Origin: Hymenobacter gummosus
Lineage (GTDB): Bacteria > Bacteroidota > Bacteroidia > Cytophagales > Hymenobacteraceae
Reading direction: 5' to 3'
DNA: 64,000 nucleotides
Assembly (NCBI RefSeq): GCF_003970915.1
Contig: NZ_RXOF01000017.1
Span: 101,755-165,754, forward strand
Below, piece after piece: positions 8,311-17,468 of the stretch. The position numbers and the translations under genes are program-made. A model generated the notes under the pieces. That model saw only the letters and a program-made list of their open reading frames with translations. It made no database searches and had not been told where the DNA came from. Position 1 is the first letter of the stretch. Each line of letters starts with the position of its first letter.

Positions 8311-10047
8311 ATGACGCCTGCCGCCGCCGCGCTGCCCCAGCTACCCAAAGCCCCTACGGGCATTGATGGTCTTGACGAAATAACCAACGGCGGCCTGCCG
8401 CTGGGCCGGCCCACGCTGATCTGCGGCTCGGCCGGCTGCGGCAAGACGCTGATGAGCGTGGAGTTCCTGGTGCGCGGCGCCCTGGAGTTCGACGAGCCGG
8501 GCGTGCTGATGGCCTTCGAGGAAACCGCCGACGAGCTGGCCGCCAACGTCACCTCCCTGGGCTTCGACCTCAAGCAGCTGGTGGCCGACAAGAAGCTGCG
8601 CCTCGACCACGTGCACGTCGACCGCTCGGAAATCGAGGAAACCGGCGAGTACGACCTGGAGGGCCTGTTCATCCGCCTGGGCTACGCCATCGACTCCATC
8701 GGGGCCAAGCGCGTGGTGCTCGATACCATCGAGTCCCTGTTTTCGGGCTTCTCGAACCAGGCCGTGCTGCGCTCCGAAATCCGGCGCCTGTTCCGCTGGC
8801 TCAAGGAAAAGGGCGTCACCACCGTCATCACGGCCGAGCGTGGCGACGGGTCGCTCACGCGCCAGGGGCTGGAAGAGTACGTGTCGGACTGCGTGATTCT
8901 GCTCGACAACCGGGTGGTGAACCAGATTACCACCCGCCGCCTGCGCATCGTGAAGTACCGCGGCAGCACCCACGGCACCAACGAATACCCGTACCTGATT
9001 ACCGAGAACGGCATTTCGGTGCTGCCCGTGACCAGCCTGAAGCTGGAGCACGACGTGTCGAACGAAGTGGTGTCGACGGGCGTGCCGGGGCTGGACGAGA
9101 TGTTTACGCGCCGCGGCCTGTACCGCGGCAGCAGCGTGCTCATCACCGGCACGGCCGGCACGGCCAAGACCACGCTGGCCGCCGCCTTTGCCGCCGAAGC
9201 CTGCCGCCGCGGCGAACGGAGCCTGTACTTTGCCTTCGAGGAGTCGCCCCAGCAGCTGCTGCGCAACATGGACTCGGTGGGCCTGCACCTGCGGCCCTTC
9301 GTGGAGCAGGGCCTGCTGCACATCGAAGCCTCGCGGCCCACGCTCAACGGGCTGGAGCAGCACCTAGTCACCATTCACAAGCTCATCGCCCAGCTGCAGC
9401 CCCGCACCGTCATCATCGACCCCATCAGCAACCTGGTGTCGGTGGGCAGCCTCACCGAAGTGCGCGGCATGCTCACCCGCCTCATCGACTACCTGAAGGT
9501 GCAGGGCATCACGGCCCTGTTTACGGCCCTGGTCAGCGGCGGCCGCACCAACCAGGAAATGACCGAGGAGGGCGTTTCCTCGCTGGTCGATACCTGGATT
9601 CACGTGCGCGACCTGGAAGGCATCGGCGAGCGGAACCGCGGCGTGAGCATCCTCAAGGCCCGCGGCATGGCCCACTCCAACCAGGTGCGCGAGTTCCTGG
9701 TGACCAGTGAGGGCATCCGCCTGCTCGACGTGGTTATCGGCCCCGGCGGCATCGTCACGGGGGCCTCGCGCCACACGCAGTACATGCAGGAGCAGGCCGC
9801 CGGTCTGGCCGCCCAGCAGGAAATCGAGCGGCGCGAGCGGGAGCTGGAGCGCAAGCGCCGGGTGCTGGAAGCTACCATTGCCAACCTGCGCACCGAGTTC
9901 GAGTCGGTGGAGGAGGAGCTGCGCCGCAGCAACCAGGAGGAGGAGCAGCGCCAGCACGAGCTGACGCAGGGCCGCCGCCAGATTGCCGCCGGCGTAGGCC
10001 AGCGGCCCGGCGGGGCCACCCCGGGCTCGGAATCAAGCAATTCGTAA
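8311..10047 (+). CDS. kaiC: KaiC-like tandem RecA-fold ATPase
   Basis: 578 residues with two KaiC domains. CI: Walker A GSAGCGKT (39-46) and catalytic Glu pair FEET (70-71). CII: Walker A GTAGTAKT (280-287) and FEES (310-311). At the position of the cyanobacterial autophosphorylation residues Ser431-Thr432 this protein has Ser423-Ser424 (GVSSLVDTW). After about residue 480 a long Glu/Arg-rich coiled coil ([16 protein letters not shown] onward) extends the C-terminus, absent from the cyanobacterial clock protein. First gene of an operon with two KaiB, a histidine kinase and a receiver, so it probably acts in a signalling or stress-timing circuit. A true circadian role is not shown. Confidence 0.9.
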   Translation: MTPAAAALPQLPKAPTGIDGLDEITNGGLPLGRPTLICGSAGCGKTLMSVEFLVRGALEFDEPGVLMAFEETADELAANVTSLGFDLKQLVADKKLRLDHVHVDRSEIEETGEYDLEGLFIRLGYAIDSIGAKRVVLDTIESLFSGFSNQAVLRSEIRRLFRWLKEKGVTTVITAERGDGSLTRQGLEEYVSDCVILLDNRVVNQITTRRLRIVKYRGSTHGTNEYPYLITENGISVLPVTSLKLEHDVSNEVVSTGVPGLDEMFTRRGLYRGSSVLITGTAGTAKTTLAAAFAAEACRRGERSLYFAFEESPQQLLRNMDSVGLHLRPFVEQGLLHIEASRPTLNGLEQHLVTIHKLIAQLQPRTVIIDPISNLVSVGSLTEVRGMLTRLIDYLKVQGITALFTALVSGGRTNQEMTEEGVSSLVDTWIHVRDLEGIGERNRGVSILKARGMAHSNQVREFLVTSEGIRLLDVVIGPGGIVTGASRHTQYMQEQAAGLAAQQEIERRERELERKRRVLEATIANLRTEFESVEEELRRSNQEEEQRQHELTQGRRQIAAGVGQRPGGATPGSESSNS

Positions 10048-10057
10048 CTTCCTCTGC

Positions 10058-10378
10058 ATGGCAACGCCCTTGGCACCTACTTACCCCCCCATGGACGAGG
10101 AAATCTGGGAACTGCGCCTGTACGTGGCCGGCCAGACGGTCAAGTCCGTCACGGCCCTGACCAACCTGAAGCGCTACTGCGAGGAGCACCTGAAAGGGCG
10201 CTACGTGATTGAAGTCGTCGACCTGCTGGAAAACCCCCAGCTGGCCGAAGGGGACCAGATTCTGGCCATTCCGACGCTGGTGCGCAAAGTGCCCTCGCCC
10301 ATCCGCAAGATTATCGGCGACTTGTCGAACCAGGAACGCGTGCTGGTGGGGCTGGACATCCGCCCCGCCCATAAGTAG
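10058..10378 (+). CDS. kaiB: KaiB-like protein, copy 1
   Basis: 106 residues, 10 bases after kaiC. Thioredoxin-like KaiB fold: LRLYVAGQT opening strand, [23 protein letters not shown] and [22 protein letters not shown] are hallmark segments. KaiB binds the CI ring of KaiC and, in cyanobacteria, switches fold. An N-terminal tail of about 15 residues precedes the domain; an internal ATG at 10091 ([10 protein letters not shown]) would remove most of it. Shares about the same core as the next gene, so the pair is an old or recent duplication. Confidence 0.9.
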   Translation: MATPLAPTYPPMDEEIWELRLYVAGQTVKSVTALTNLKRYCEEHLKGRYVIEVVDLLENPQLAEGDQILAIPTLVRKVPSPIRKIIGDLSNQERVLVGLDIRPAHK

Positions 10379-10386
10379 CCGCCCGT

Positions 10387-10716
10387 ATGGAAGCGCCTGA
10401 GCAACCGGAGGCCGCCGGGGCCGAGTACGAGCTGCACCTGTACATTGCCGGCAACACGCCCAGCGCGGCCGCGGCCGTGCGCAACCTGCAGGACATCTGC
10501 GAGCGGTACCTGGCGGGCCGCGTCGAGCTGCGGATCATCGACCTCAGCGCGCAGCCCGAGGCGGCCGGTGAGGAGCAGATTGTGGCCTCGCCGACGCTGG
10601 TGAAAAAACGCCCGGGCCTGACGCGCTTCCTGGTGGGCGACCTGTCGGACCGCCGCCGGGTGCTGGCCCTGCTCGGCCTCACGCCCGATGCTCACGACCC
10701 CTACCTGCATGACTAA
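10387..10716 (+). CDS. kaiB: KaiB-like protein, copy 2
   Basis: 109 residues, 8 bases after the first kaiB. YELHLYIAGNTPSAAAAV, LQDICERYLAGRVELRIIDL and IVASPTLVKKRPGLTRFLVGDL mark the KaiB domain. Divergence from copy 1 is considerable (for example [11 protein letters not shown] against SPTLVKKRPGL), which suggests separate partners. The stop codon lies inside the start of the histidine kinase gene (8-base overlap), so translation is probably coupled. Confidence 0.9.
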   Translation: MEAPEQPEAAGAEYELHLYIAGNTPSAAAAVRNLQDICERYLAGRVELRIIDLSAQPEAAGEEQIVASPTLVKKRPGLTRFLVGDLSDRRRVLALLGLTPDAHDPYLHD

Positions 10717-12421
10717 CCGCCCGCCGCGCACCGCCGCCGAGCTGGCGCAGGAAAACGAGGAGCTGCGTCAGCGGCTGCACGAGGCCGAGGACCTGATTCA
10801 GGCCATCCGCACCGGCACCATCGACGCGCTGGCCGTGCAGGCCCCCGACGGGCCGCGCGTGTTTACCCTGCAAGGCGCCGACCAGAGCTACCGCACCCTC
10901 ATCGAGCAGATGAGCGAGGGGGCGCTGCTGCTAAGCCAGGACGCCACCGTGCTTTACTGCAACGCCGGCCTAGCCGCCCTGCTGGGCCGGCCCATGGAGC
11001 AGCTCATCGGCACCAGCTTCCACCACTACGTGCCGGTGGAGTGCCGCCCGTACTGGGAAGGGCTGCTGGCCAGCAGCTGGACGGGCCGCGGCCGGGGCGA
11101 AATGCCGCTGGAAACCGCCGACGGCCTGCTGCAGTCCTTCGCCCTGGCCCTGAACGTGCTGACCTTCGGCGACACGCCCACGCTGGCCGTCATCCTCACC
11201 GACCTCACCGACAAGCGCGAAATCCAGGCCATCGGGGCGCGCATTGCCGAGCAGAATGCCCAGCTGGAGCGCCAGAAGGAAGCGCTGCGCACCCAGGCCC
11301 TGGCCCAGCGCGCCGCCGAGCAAACCGCCGCCGAAACCAGCCGCATCCTGGAGGGCATTCCGCACATTGCCTGGACGGCCGACCCCGCCGGCCGCAGCAC
11401 CTACCTGAACCGCCGCTGGTTCGACTACACCGGCGAAGCCGCTACGCCCGCCGGCTCCGAGCTGCTGCGCTACCTGCACCCCGGCGACGTGCCGGCCGTG
11501 CAGGCCAGCTGGGCACGCAGTCTGCAGGGCGGCGCCCCATTGGAAATGGAATGCCGCCTCCGCAGCGCCGCCGGCGAGTACCGCTGGATGCTGGCCCGGG
11601 CCTTGCCCTCGCGCAACGAGCAGGGCGACATTATCCAGTGGATCGGGGCTTACACCGATATTCACGAGCACAAGCTGGCCCAGCAGCGCGTGACCGAGGC
11701 CCAGGAGCAGCTGCGCGCCAGCAACGAGCAGCTGCTGCGCATCAACCACGACCTGGACAACTTCATCTACACTGCCTCCCACGACCTGAAGGCGCCCATC
11801 AACAACATCGAGGGCCTGCTGGGGGCGCTGCTGGCCGAATTGCCGGCCGAGCTGGTAAGCAGCCCCGGGGTGCAGCCCCTGGTGACGATGATGCAGGGCT
11901 CGGTGGACCGCTTCAAGCGCACCATCGAGCACCTAACCGAGGTGACGCGCCTGCAGAAGGAGTTTGAGCAGCCGCCGGCGCAGGTGGATCTGGCCGACAT
12001 CGTGCGCGAGGTCGGCCTGGACCTGGCCCCCGAGCTGGCAGCCACCAATACCCGCCTGGACGTGCAGCTGGACGGCTGCCCGCCCTTGTCCTTCGCGGAA
12101 AAAAACCTGCGCAGCATCGTCTACAACCTGCTCAGCAACGCCGTGAAGTACCATAACCCAGGGCGCGAGTCCTGGGTGCGCGTCGGCTGCCGGCTGGAGG
12201 GGGCGTTCCTGGTACTGACGGTGCAGGACAACGGCCTGGGCTTCAACGCCGCGGGCAACCCCAAGCTGTTCGGCATGTTTCAGCGCTTCCACGACCACGT
12301 GGCGGGTTCCGGCATCGGGCTGTACATGATTAAGCGCATCATCGAAAACGCCGGCGGCCGCATCGAAGTGGCCAGCGAAGTGGGGGTGGGCTCAACTTTT
12401 TCCGTCTATTTCCGCCGCTGA
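10709..12421 (+). CDS. PAS-domain sensor histidine kinase
   Basis: 570 residues, no membrane segment, so a soluble sensor. Order: coiled coil (10-30), PAS 1 (about 50-165), coiled coil (about 170-210), PAS 2 with PAC (about 212-330, IQWIGAYTDIHEHKL), HisKA with phospho-His358 in YTASHDLKAPINN, HATPase_c with NLLSNAVKYHNP (N box), DNGLGFN (G1) and GSGIGLYMIKRI (G2). Start taken at the ATG at 10709; one at 10688 is possible but overlaps kaiB more. It ends with the kinase domain, so phosphate is probably passed to the receiver gene just downstream. SasA-like output kinases bind KaiC in cyanobacteria, but this one lacks a KaiB-like domain. Confidence 0.9.
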   Translation: MTNRPPRTAAELAQENEELRQRLHEAEDLIQAIRTGTIDALAVQAPDGPRVFTLQGADQSYRTLIEQMSEGALLLSQDATVLYCNAGLAALLGRPMEQLIGTSFHHYVPVECRPYWEGLLASSWTGRGRGEMPLETADGLLQSFALALNVLTFGDTPTLAVILTDLTDKREIQAIGARIAEQNAQLERQKEALRTQALAQRAAEQTAAETSRILEGIPHIAWTADPAGRSTYLNRRWFDYTGEAATPAGSELLRYLHPGDVPAVQASWARSLQGGAPLEMECRLRSAAGEYRWMLARALPSRNEQGDIIQWIGAYTDIHEHKLAQQRVTEAQEQLRASNEQLLRINHDLDNFIYTASHDLKAPINNIEGLLGALLAELPAELVSSPGVQPLVTMMQGSVDRFKRTIEHLTEVTRLQKEFEQPPAQVDLADIVREVGLDLAPELAATNTRLDVQLDGCPPLSFAEKNLRSIVYNLLSNAVKYHNPGRESWVRVGCRLEGAFLVLTVQDNGLGFNAAGNPKLFGMFQRFHDHVAGSGIGLYMIKRIIENAGGRIEVASEVGVGSTFSVYFRR

Positions 12422-12475
12422 TCCGTATGGAGGAGCAAGCTCCTTCTTTACCGCGCCGCGCACCTGCTTGCTCTA

Positions 12476-12880
12476 ATGCCCAAACTTGCCCGTATTCTGC
12501 TTGTCGACGACGACCACACTACCAACTACCTGAATCAGCTGTTGCTCCGCCGCCTCGACGTGGCCGACCGCCTGCTGGTGGCCCAGAACGGGCAGGAGGC
12601 GCTGGCGGTGCTGCAGGCGCATGCCCCGCCCGCGGCGCGGCCCGAGCCCACCCTGGTGCTGCTCGACGTGAAAATGCCCGTCATGGACGGCTTCGAGTTT
12701 GTGCAGGCCTATTCGCAGCTGCCCGCCGCCGAGCGGCAGGACGTGGTTATCGTGATGCTGACGACTTCCCTGCACCCGCAGGACGTGGAGCGCATGCAGC
12801 AGCTCGACATTGCCGGCTTCCTGAACAAGCCCCTGACCCAGGAGAAAGTCGACGATATTCTGCAGCAGCACTTCGCCTAA
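12476..12880 (+). CDS. Single-domain response regulator (CheY-like receiver)
   Basis: 134 residues: LLVDDDHTTN acidic pocket, phospho-acceptor Asp64 in LLDVKMPVMDG, switch Thr in MLTTS, and Lys in FLNKPL. No output domain. It lies 54 bases after the kinase and is its likely partner. The pattern (MP.MDGFEF, LNKPLT) is that of Bacteroidota receivers encoded next to PAS kinases. Final gene before a strong hairpin. Confidence 0.92.
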   Translation: MPKLARILLVDDDHTTNYLNQLLLRRLDVADRLLVAQNGQEALAVLQAHAPPAARPEPTLVLLDVKMPVMDGFEFVQAYSQLPAAERQDVVIVMLTTSLHPQDVERMQQLDIAGFLNKPLTQEKVDDILQQHFA

Positions 12881-12902
12881 ACTCTTTCTTGCCATTGCCC
12901 GC

Positions 12903-12966
12903 CGGCCACCCGGTGCGGCCCCGCCCCGGAGTTTATTCGGCGGTGCGGGGCCGCACCGGGTGGCCG
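12903..12966 (+). terminator. Strong GC hairpin ending the Kai operon
   Basis: Perfect 22-bp inverted repeat (12903-12924 and 12945-12966, core GGCCACCCGGTGCGG) with a 20-base loop, 22 bases after the receiver stop. No clear T run follows, so it may also be a repeat element. Confidence 0.55.
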
Positions 12967-13425
12967 CTGCGTTTGGCCGGGGCCGGAGGGAAGTCCGCCG
13001 ACAAAGCCGAACAATTAGCTAAATGCATTGCTAATATGGTTAGTTAAAGTGGCGGGTTCTGGCTTAACATAATACGTTGAACGGAACGGTGTAGGGGCTT
13101 TATTTTGGGCCAGGGCATGGGAATGACTAAAAAAATTAGGAACTTTATCGGCGCCAAAAGGCTTGCTGCATGTTGTGCTCTGGCCGGCATCTGATATTTT
13201 TGAAGGCCGTGCCCATCCCGTCGTGGTGGGCGCTGCTGGGGCTGTTCTGGTTGCCGAAGCCCGCTGTTTCACCCACGTTTCGCCGCTGAGTTGATGAGTT
13301 AAGCCTTACCCGTGTTGCCCGGTGCACGCTAGTTTCACCGGGCGGTTTGCAGAAGCCTTTGGCCGCTGAGCGGCGGCCGAAGAGAGGTACAAGAACATAA
13401 ACCGTGGCCCCGGGCCACTCCGCGC
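12967..13425. other. 459-bp gap before parC without a supported gene
   Basis: More AT-rich at 13005-13140 than the neighbours. Short frames exist (for example ATG at 13123, 23 codons) but none with convincing coding character. No TAnnTTTG box was found at good spacing to parC. The gap may hold remnants of the boundary between the accessory insert and the topoisomerase locus. Confidence 0.4.
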
Positions 13426-16383
13426 GTGTCAAACGACCCCCACACCCCCGACGAGCAGAACCTGAACGGCCAAGACCCCGAGTTGTTCGGCGTCGGGGAC
13501 ACCATTGATTTTGGAGCCGCTGCCGACGAGCCGGCTGCCGTTTCGCCGCTCCTGGGCCCCGACGGGGAGCCCCTGCCCGCCGACGAGCTGGCCCCCGAAA
13601 TGGCCGACGAAGCCCTGGAAGAAGCCGAAGCAGAGGCCGTCGAGGCCCAGCCCGAGGAAGGCGACTTCAAGCCCGGCGAGACGATTCACGACATCAGCAG
13701 CATCGGCGGCATGTACCAGAACTGGTTTCTGGACTACGCCAGCTACGTGATTCTGGAGCGCGCCGTGCCCGCCATCGAGGACGGCCTCAAGCCCGTGCAG
13801 CGCCGCATTCTGCACGCCATGAAGGAAATGGATGACGGCCGCCTGAACAAGGTGGCCAACATCATCGGGCAGACCATGCAGTACCACCCCCACGGGGACG
13901 CCAGCATCGGCGACGCCATCGTGAACCTGGGCCAGAAGGAGCTGCTCATCGACAAGCAGGGCAACTGGGGCGACGTGCGCACCGGCGACGGCGCCGCCGC
14001 CCCGCGCTACATCGAAGCCCGCCTCTCGAAGTTTGCCCTCGACGTGGTCTTCAACCCCGAAACTACCGAGTGGCAGGCCAGCTACGACGGCCGCAAGCGC
14101 GAGCCGGTGACCCTGCCGGTGAAGTTTCCGCTGCTGCTGGCGCAGGGCATCGAGGGCATTGCCGTGGGTTTGAGCACCAAGATCATGCCCCACAACTTCC
14201 GCGAGCTGTGCCGGGCCTCCATCGACGTGCTCAAGGGCCGGGACATCATCCTCTACCCGGATTTCCCGACCGGCGGCCTCTGCGACATTTCGAACTACAA
14301 CAACGGGGTGCGCGGCGGCAAGCTGCGCCTGCGCGCCACCATTGAGAAGGTCGACAAGACCATGCTCATCATCCGCGACGTGCCCTACGGCACGACCACC
14401 ACGGGCGTGATGGAGAGCATCGTGAAGGCTTCGGAAGCCAACAAGATCAAGATTAAGAAGGTAGTCGACAATACGGCCAAGGACGTGGAAATCCAGGTGC
14501 ACCTGCCCAGCGGGGTGTCGCCGGACCTCACCATGGACGCGCTCTACGCCTTCACCGACTGCGAAATCAGCATCTCGCCCAACACCTGCGTCATCATCGA
14601 CGAGAAGCCGCGCTTTGTGGCGGTGGAGGACATGCTGCGCCTGAGCACCCAGAAAACGCTGCGGCTGCTGGAGCGGGAGCTGGAAATCCGCCAGGACGAG
14701 CTGCAGGAGCGGTGGCATTCGGCTTCGCTGGAGAAAATCTTCATCGAAAACCGCATCTACCGCAAGATCGAGGAGTGCGAGACCTGGGAGCAGATCCTGG
14801 AAACCATCGACGCCGGGCTGAAAAAGTACGTGCGCATCGATGGGGAGCGGGAGCGGGCCAACGATACGCGCATTGTGCTGCGCCGGGCCATTACGGAGGA
14901 AGACCTCACGCGCCTCACCGAAATCCGCATCAAGCGCATCTCGAAGTACGACGGCTTCAAGGCCGACGAGTACATTCAGAAGCTGGAAGCCGAGCTGGAG
15001 GAAGTGGCCGACAACCTGGCCAACCTCACCCGCTACGCCATCCGCTATTTCGAGGGCCTGCTGAAGAAGTACGGCGACGGGAAGGAGCGCAAAACCGAGT
15101 TGCGCACCTTCGACGTGGTGACGGCCCAGAAAGTGGCCGTGGCCAACCAGAAGCTGTACGTGAACTACCAGGACGGCTTCGTGGGCTACGGCCTCAAGAA
15201 GGGCGGCGACGAGAACGTGAAGGAAGTCTGCGCCTGCTCCGACCTCGACGACATCATTGCCATCAAGCGTGACGGCTCGTTCGTGGTGAGCAAAATCGCG
15301 GAGAAGACCTTTGTGGGCAAGGACATCCTGTACGCGGGCGTCTACAACAAGAACGACGACCGGCTGGTGTACAACATGGTGTACCAGGACGGCCCCTCGG
15401 GCATCAGCTACGCCAAGCGCTTCCTCGTCACGGGCATCACCCGCGACAAAAGCTACGACCTGACGAAGGGCGGCAAGGGCTCCAAGGTGCTCTACCTGAC
15501 GGCCAACCCCAACTCGGAATCGGAAACCGTGGCGGTGGAGCTGTCGGACAAGGCCCCGGCGCGCATCAAGAAGTTCGACTTCGATTTTGCCGAGCTGGCC
15601 ATCAAGGGCAAGGGCTCGATGGGCAACATCGTGACCAAGCAGCCGGTGAAGAAGATTCTCTTCAAGGAGCGCGGCGACTCCACGCTGGGCGGCCGGGAAG
15701 TGTTCTTCGACGAAGTGGTGGGCCGCCTCAACAACAGCGGGCACGGCCGCTTCCTGGGCACTTTCGACACGGAAGACACCGTGCTGGCCGTGTACAAGGA
15801 CGGCTCCTACGAACTGACCGCGCCCGACCCGACCATTCACTTCAACATGCGCGACCTGCTGCTTCTGCGCAAGTTCGACGAGGACGTGGTCATCAACGCG
15901 GTGTACCTGGAAGGCGAGACGAAAACCCACTTTGTGAAGCGTTTCCGCATCGAGACGAGCACCCAGGCCAAGCGTTTCCTCTTCATCCCCGAAACCAAGG
16001 GCACTCACCTGCTGGTGGCGACCTGCGGCGTGGCGCCCGAAATCGAGCTGAAGGTGCAGAAGGAGAAGAAAGGGGAGAAGCTCACCGAGCGCCTGCACTT
16101 GCACGAGTTCATCGACGTGAAGGGTTGGAAGGCGCAGGGCAACAAGCTCAACTACTTCAAAGTGCTGAGCGTGGAGCTGCTCACCGACGAAGGCCCCGAG
16201 CCGGAGCGCAAGCAGCAGGCCCGCCGCAAGGGCCCGGCTACCATTCCGCGCCCCAACGGCGCGGCCGCGGAAGCGGCCCCGCTGCCCGAGCACGAGGGGC
16301 CGGTGGACATTTCGCCCGAGGAGGTGGAACGCGCCCAGGCCCTGCTGCGCAAGCCTAAGTCGCAGCTGGGGCTCGGCTTCTGA
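13426..16383 (+). CDS. parC: DNA topoisomerase IV subunit A (breakage-reunion subunit)
   Basis: 985 residues. Breakage-reunion domain from about residue 95 (NWFLDYASYVILERAVPAI, DGLKPVQRRIL), with catalytic Tyr195 in APRYIEARLS, then a coiled-coil gate (QDELQERWHS region) and a beta-pinwheel-like C-terminal part with KGGKGSKVLYLTANP. No canonical GyrA box QRRGGKG, and the NWGDVRTGDGAAAPRY signature belongs to Bacteroidota ParC. An acidic N-terminal extension of about 85 residues (many Asp/Glu/Pro) precedes the domain. Start is GTG at 13426, the first possible after an upstream stop; a shorter start inside the acidic leader cannot be excluded. Works with ParE at 1356. Confidence 0.9.
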   Translation: MSNDPHTPDEQNLNGQDPELFGVGDTIDFGAAADEPAAVSPLLGPDGEPLPADELAPEMADEALEEAEAEAVEAQPEEGDFKPGETIHDISSIGGMYQNWFLDYASYVILERAVPAIEDGLKPVQRRILHAMKEMDDGRLNKVANIIGQTMQYHPHGDASIGDAIVNLGQKELLIDKQGNWGDVRTGDGAAAPRYIEARLSKFALDVVFNPETTEWQASYDGRKREPVTLPVKFPLLLAQGIEGIAVGLSTKIMPHNFRELCRASIDVLKGRDIILYPDFPTGGLCDISNYNNGVRGGKLRLRATIEKVDKTMLIIRDVPYGTTTTGVMESIVKASEANKIKIKKVVDNTAKDVEIQVHLPSGVSPDLTMDALYAFTDCEISISPNTCVIIDEKPRFVAVEDMLRLSTQKTLRLLERELEIRQDELQERWHSASLEKIFIENRIYRKIEECETWEQILETIDAGLKKYVRIDGERERANDTRIVLRRAITEEDLTRLTEIRIKRISKYDGFKADEYIQKLEAELEEVADNLANLTRYAIRYFEGLLKKYGDGKERKTELRTFDVVTAQKVAVANQKLYVNYQDGFVGYGLKKGGDENVKEVCACSDLDDIIAIKRDGSFVVSKIAEKTFVGKDILYAGVYNKNDDRLVYNMVYQDGPSGISYAKRFLVTGITRDKSYDLTKGGKGSKVLYLTANPNSESETVAVELSDKAPARIKKFDFDFAELAIKGKGSMGNIVTKQPVKKILFKERGDSTLGGREVFFDEVVGRLNNSGHGRFLGTFDTEDTVLAVYKDGSYELTAPDPTIHFNMRDLLLLRKFDEDVVINAVYLEGETKTHFVKRFRIETSTQAKRFLFIPETKGTHLLVATCGVAPEIELKVQKEKKGEKLTERLHLHEFIDVKGWKAQGNKLNYFKVLSVELLTDEGPEPERKQQARRKGPATIPRPNGAAAEAAPLPEHEGPVDISPEEVERAQALLRKPKSQLGLGF

Positions 16384-16403
16384 TTCGCGGACGCGCTGCT
16401 AAA

Positions 16404-16456
16404 CCGCGGCCCGGTGCGGCTGTCTGCCTGGCGCGGACGGCGGCGCCGGGCCGCGG
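16404..16456 (+). terminator. Hairpin after parC
   Basis: Perfect 11-bp inverted repeat CCGCGGCCCGG / CCGGGCCGCGG, 21 bases after the stop, with a 31-base loop. Weak T content afterwards, so only a candidate. Confidence 0.35.
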
Positions 16457-16460
16457 CCGT

Positions 16461-16493
16461 TTGCAGCTTTTCGGGACCAAAACCGTATCTTAC
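16461..16493 (+). promoter_or_regulatory. Candidate promoter of the 16526 gene
   Basis: TTG at 16461-16463, then 22 bases, then TATCTTAC at 16486-16493 (near TAnnTTTG); the ATG follows 32 bases later. Confidence 0.45.
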
Positions 16494-16525
16494 CTCTGCC
16501 CGTATTGCCCGCCAGTCCATTTCTT

Positions 16526-17356
16526 ATGCGTACCCGTTGCTTTCGTCTTGCCGCCTGCCGCCCCTTGCTGGGCCTGGCCGTGCTGTGCCTGACGAACACC
16601 GGCGCGTGGGCCGGGGGCGGCCCCGACGAGGGGCCCAACGGCATCAGCAGCGCCGACGTGCCGGGGCTGCTGGAAGAGGCCAAGGCCCTGCAGCTGCAGT
16701 ACCGTGAATCGGCCGCGCTGGCCCGCTACGAGCAGATTTTGGGCACCTTCCCGCGCAACTACGACGCCCTTTGGCAGGCTGCGGTGCTGAGCGTGAGCAT
16801 CGGTACCCGCTACAGCGACGAAAGCCGCCGCGGGGCCTACTACACCTCCGCCCGCCAGCTGGCCGACCGCGCCTACGCCGTCAACCCCCGGGGCGGGGAG
16901 GCCAACTACGCCGTGGCCCTGACGCTGGCCCAGCAGGCCACCATCCGCAGCGCCCGGGACCGGCTCAGCCTCTACAAAAGCATGAAGGGCTACGTCAACC
17001 GGGCCGTGGAGTACAGCCCCTACTTGCCCCAGGCCTGGCAGATTCTGGGGCGCTGGCACTACCGCGTGGCGCACCTGAACCTGGTGGAGCGGGCTTACTG
17101 CCGGCTGTTTCTGGGCGGGCCGCCCACCGGCGCCTCCAACACCAAGGCCATGGAAGCCCTGCGCCGCGCCAAGTTCCTCGACCAGTGCCGCATTCAGTAC
17201 TGCTACGATTTGGCCCGGGTGTACCACAACCAGCGCCTGCACTCGGCGGCCATTGAGGTGCTGCGCGAGGCGGCCGAGCTGCAGCCCATGACGGGTGAAG
17301 AGCTGGAAACCAGCCGCCGCTGCCGCAACCTGCTGGAGCAGCTGGAGCGCAAATAA
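16526..17356 (+). CDS. Secreted TPR-like protein resembling RMDN (regulator of microtubule dynamics) family
   Basis: 276 residues. Signal peptide: basic MRTRCFRLAACR, hydrophobic LLGLAVLCLTN and a probable cut after GAWA. The mature part is helical TPR-like; AWQILGRWHYRVAHL followed by RAYCRLFLGGPPTGAS and the late LARVYHNQRLHSAAIEVL match the pattern of RMDN-type TPR proteins seen in Bacteroidota. Role unknown; probably periplasmic scaffold. Start ATG at 16526 gives the proper signal peptide; a TTG at 16505 would only lengthen the n-region. Confidence 0.75.
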   Translation: MRTRCFRLAACRPLLGLAVLCLTNTGAWAGGGPDEGPNGISSADVPGLLEEAKALQLQYRESAALARYEQILGTFPRNYDALWQAAVLSVSIGTRYSDESRRGAYYTSARQLADRAYAVNPRGGEANYAVALTLAQQATIRSARDRLSLYKSMKGYVNRAVEYSPYLPQAWQILGRWHYRVAHLNLVERAYCRLFLGGPPTGASNTKAMEALRRAKFLDQCRIQYCYDLARVYHNQRLHSAAIEVLREAAELQPMTGEELETSRRCRNLLEQLERK

Positions 17357-17468
17357 GCCGCCGCATTCCGCCCGGGCAGATTTCTGAGTGCCGTGTCCGA
17401 CCTTTTTGCCGCCGTTGTAGTATCTTGATAGGAGGCGGTCCGGGCCATTCCCGCGTCGTTTCTGGTCT

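Noticed and set aside
13123-13300. Small secreted peptide genes before parC
   Set aside because: The frame from ATG 13123 stops after about 23 codons; the following frame needs a TTG start and shows no supported product.
13429-16293. Long open frame antisense to parC (954 codons)
   Set aside because: Produced by GC-rich third codon positions of parC; translation is low-complexity (His/Val/Ala-rich) with no domain. Similar antisense frames over thrS (20422-22380), pnp (37365-39920), parE (1323-2927) and the TPR lipoprotein region (17964-20027) were dropped for the same reason.
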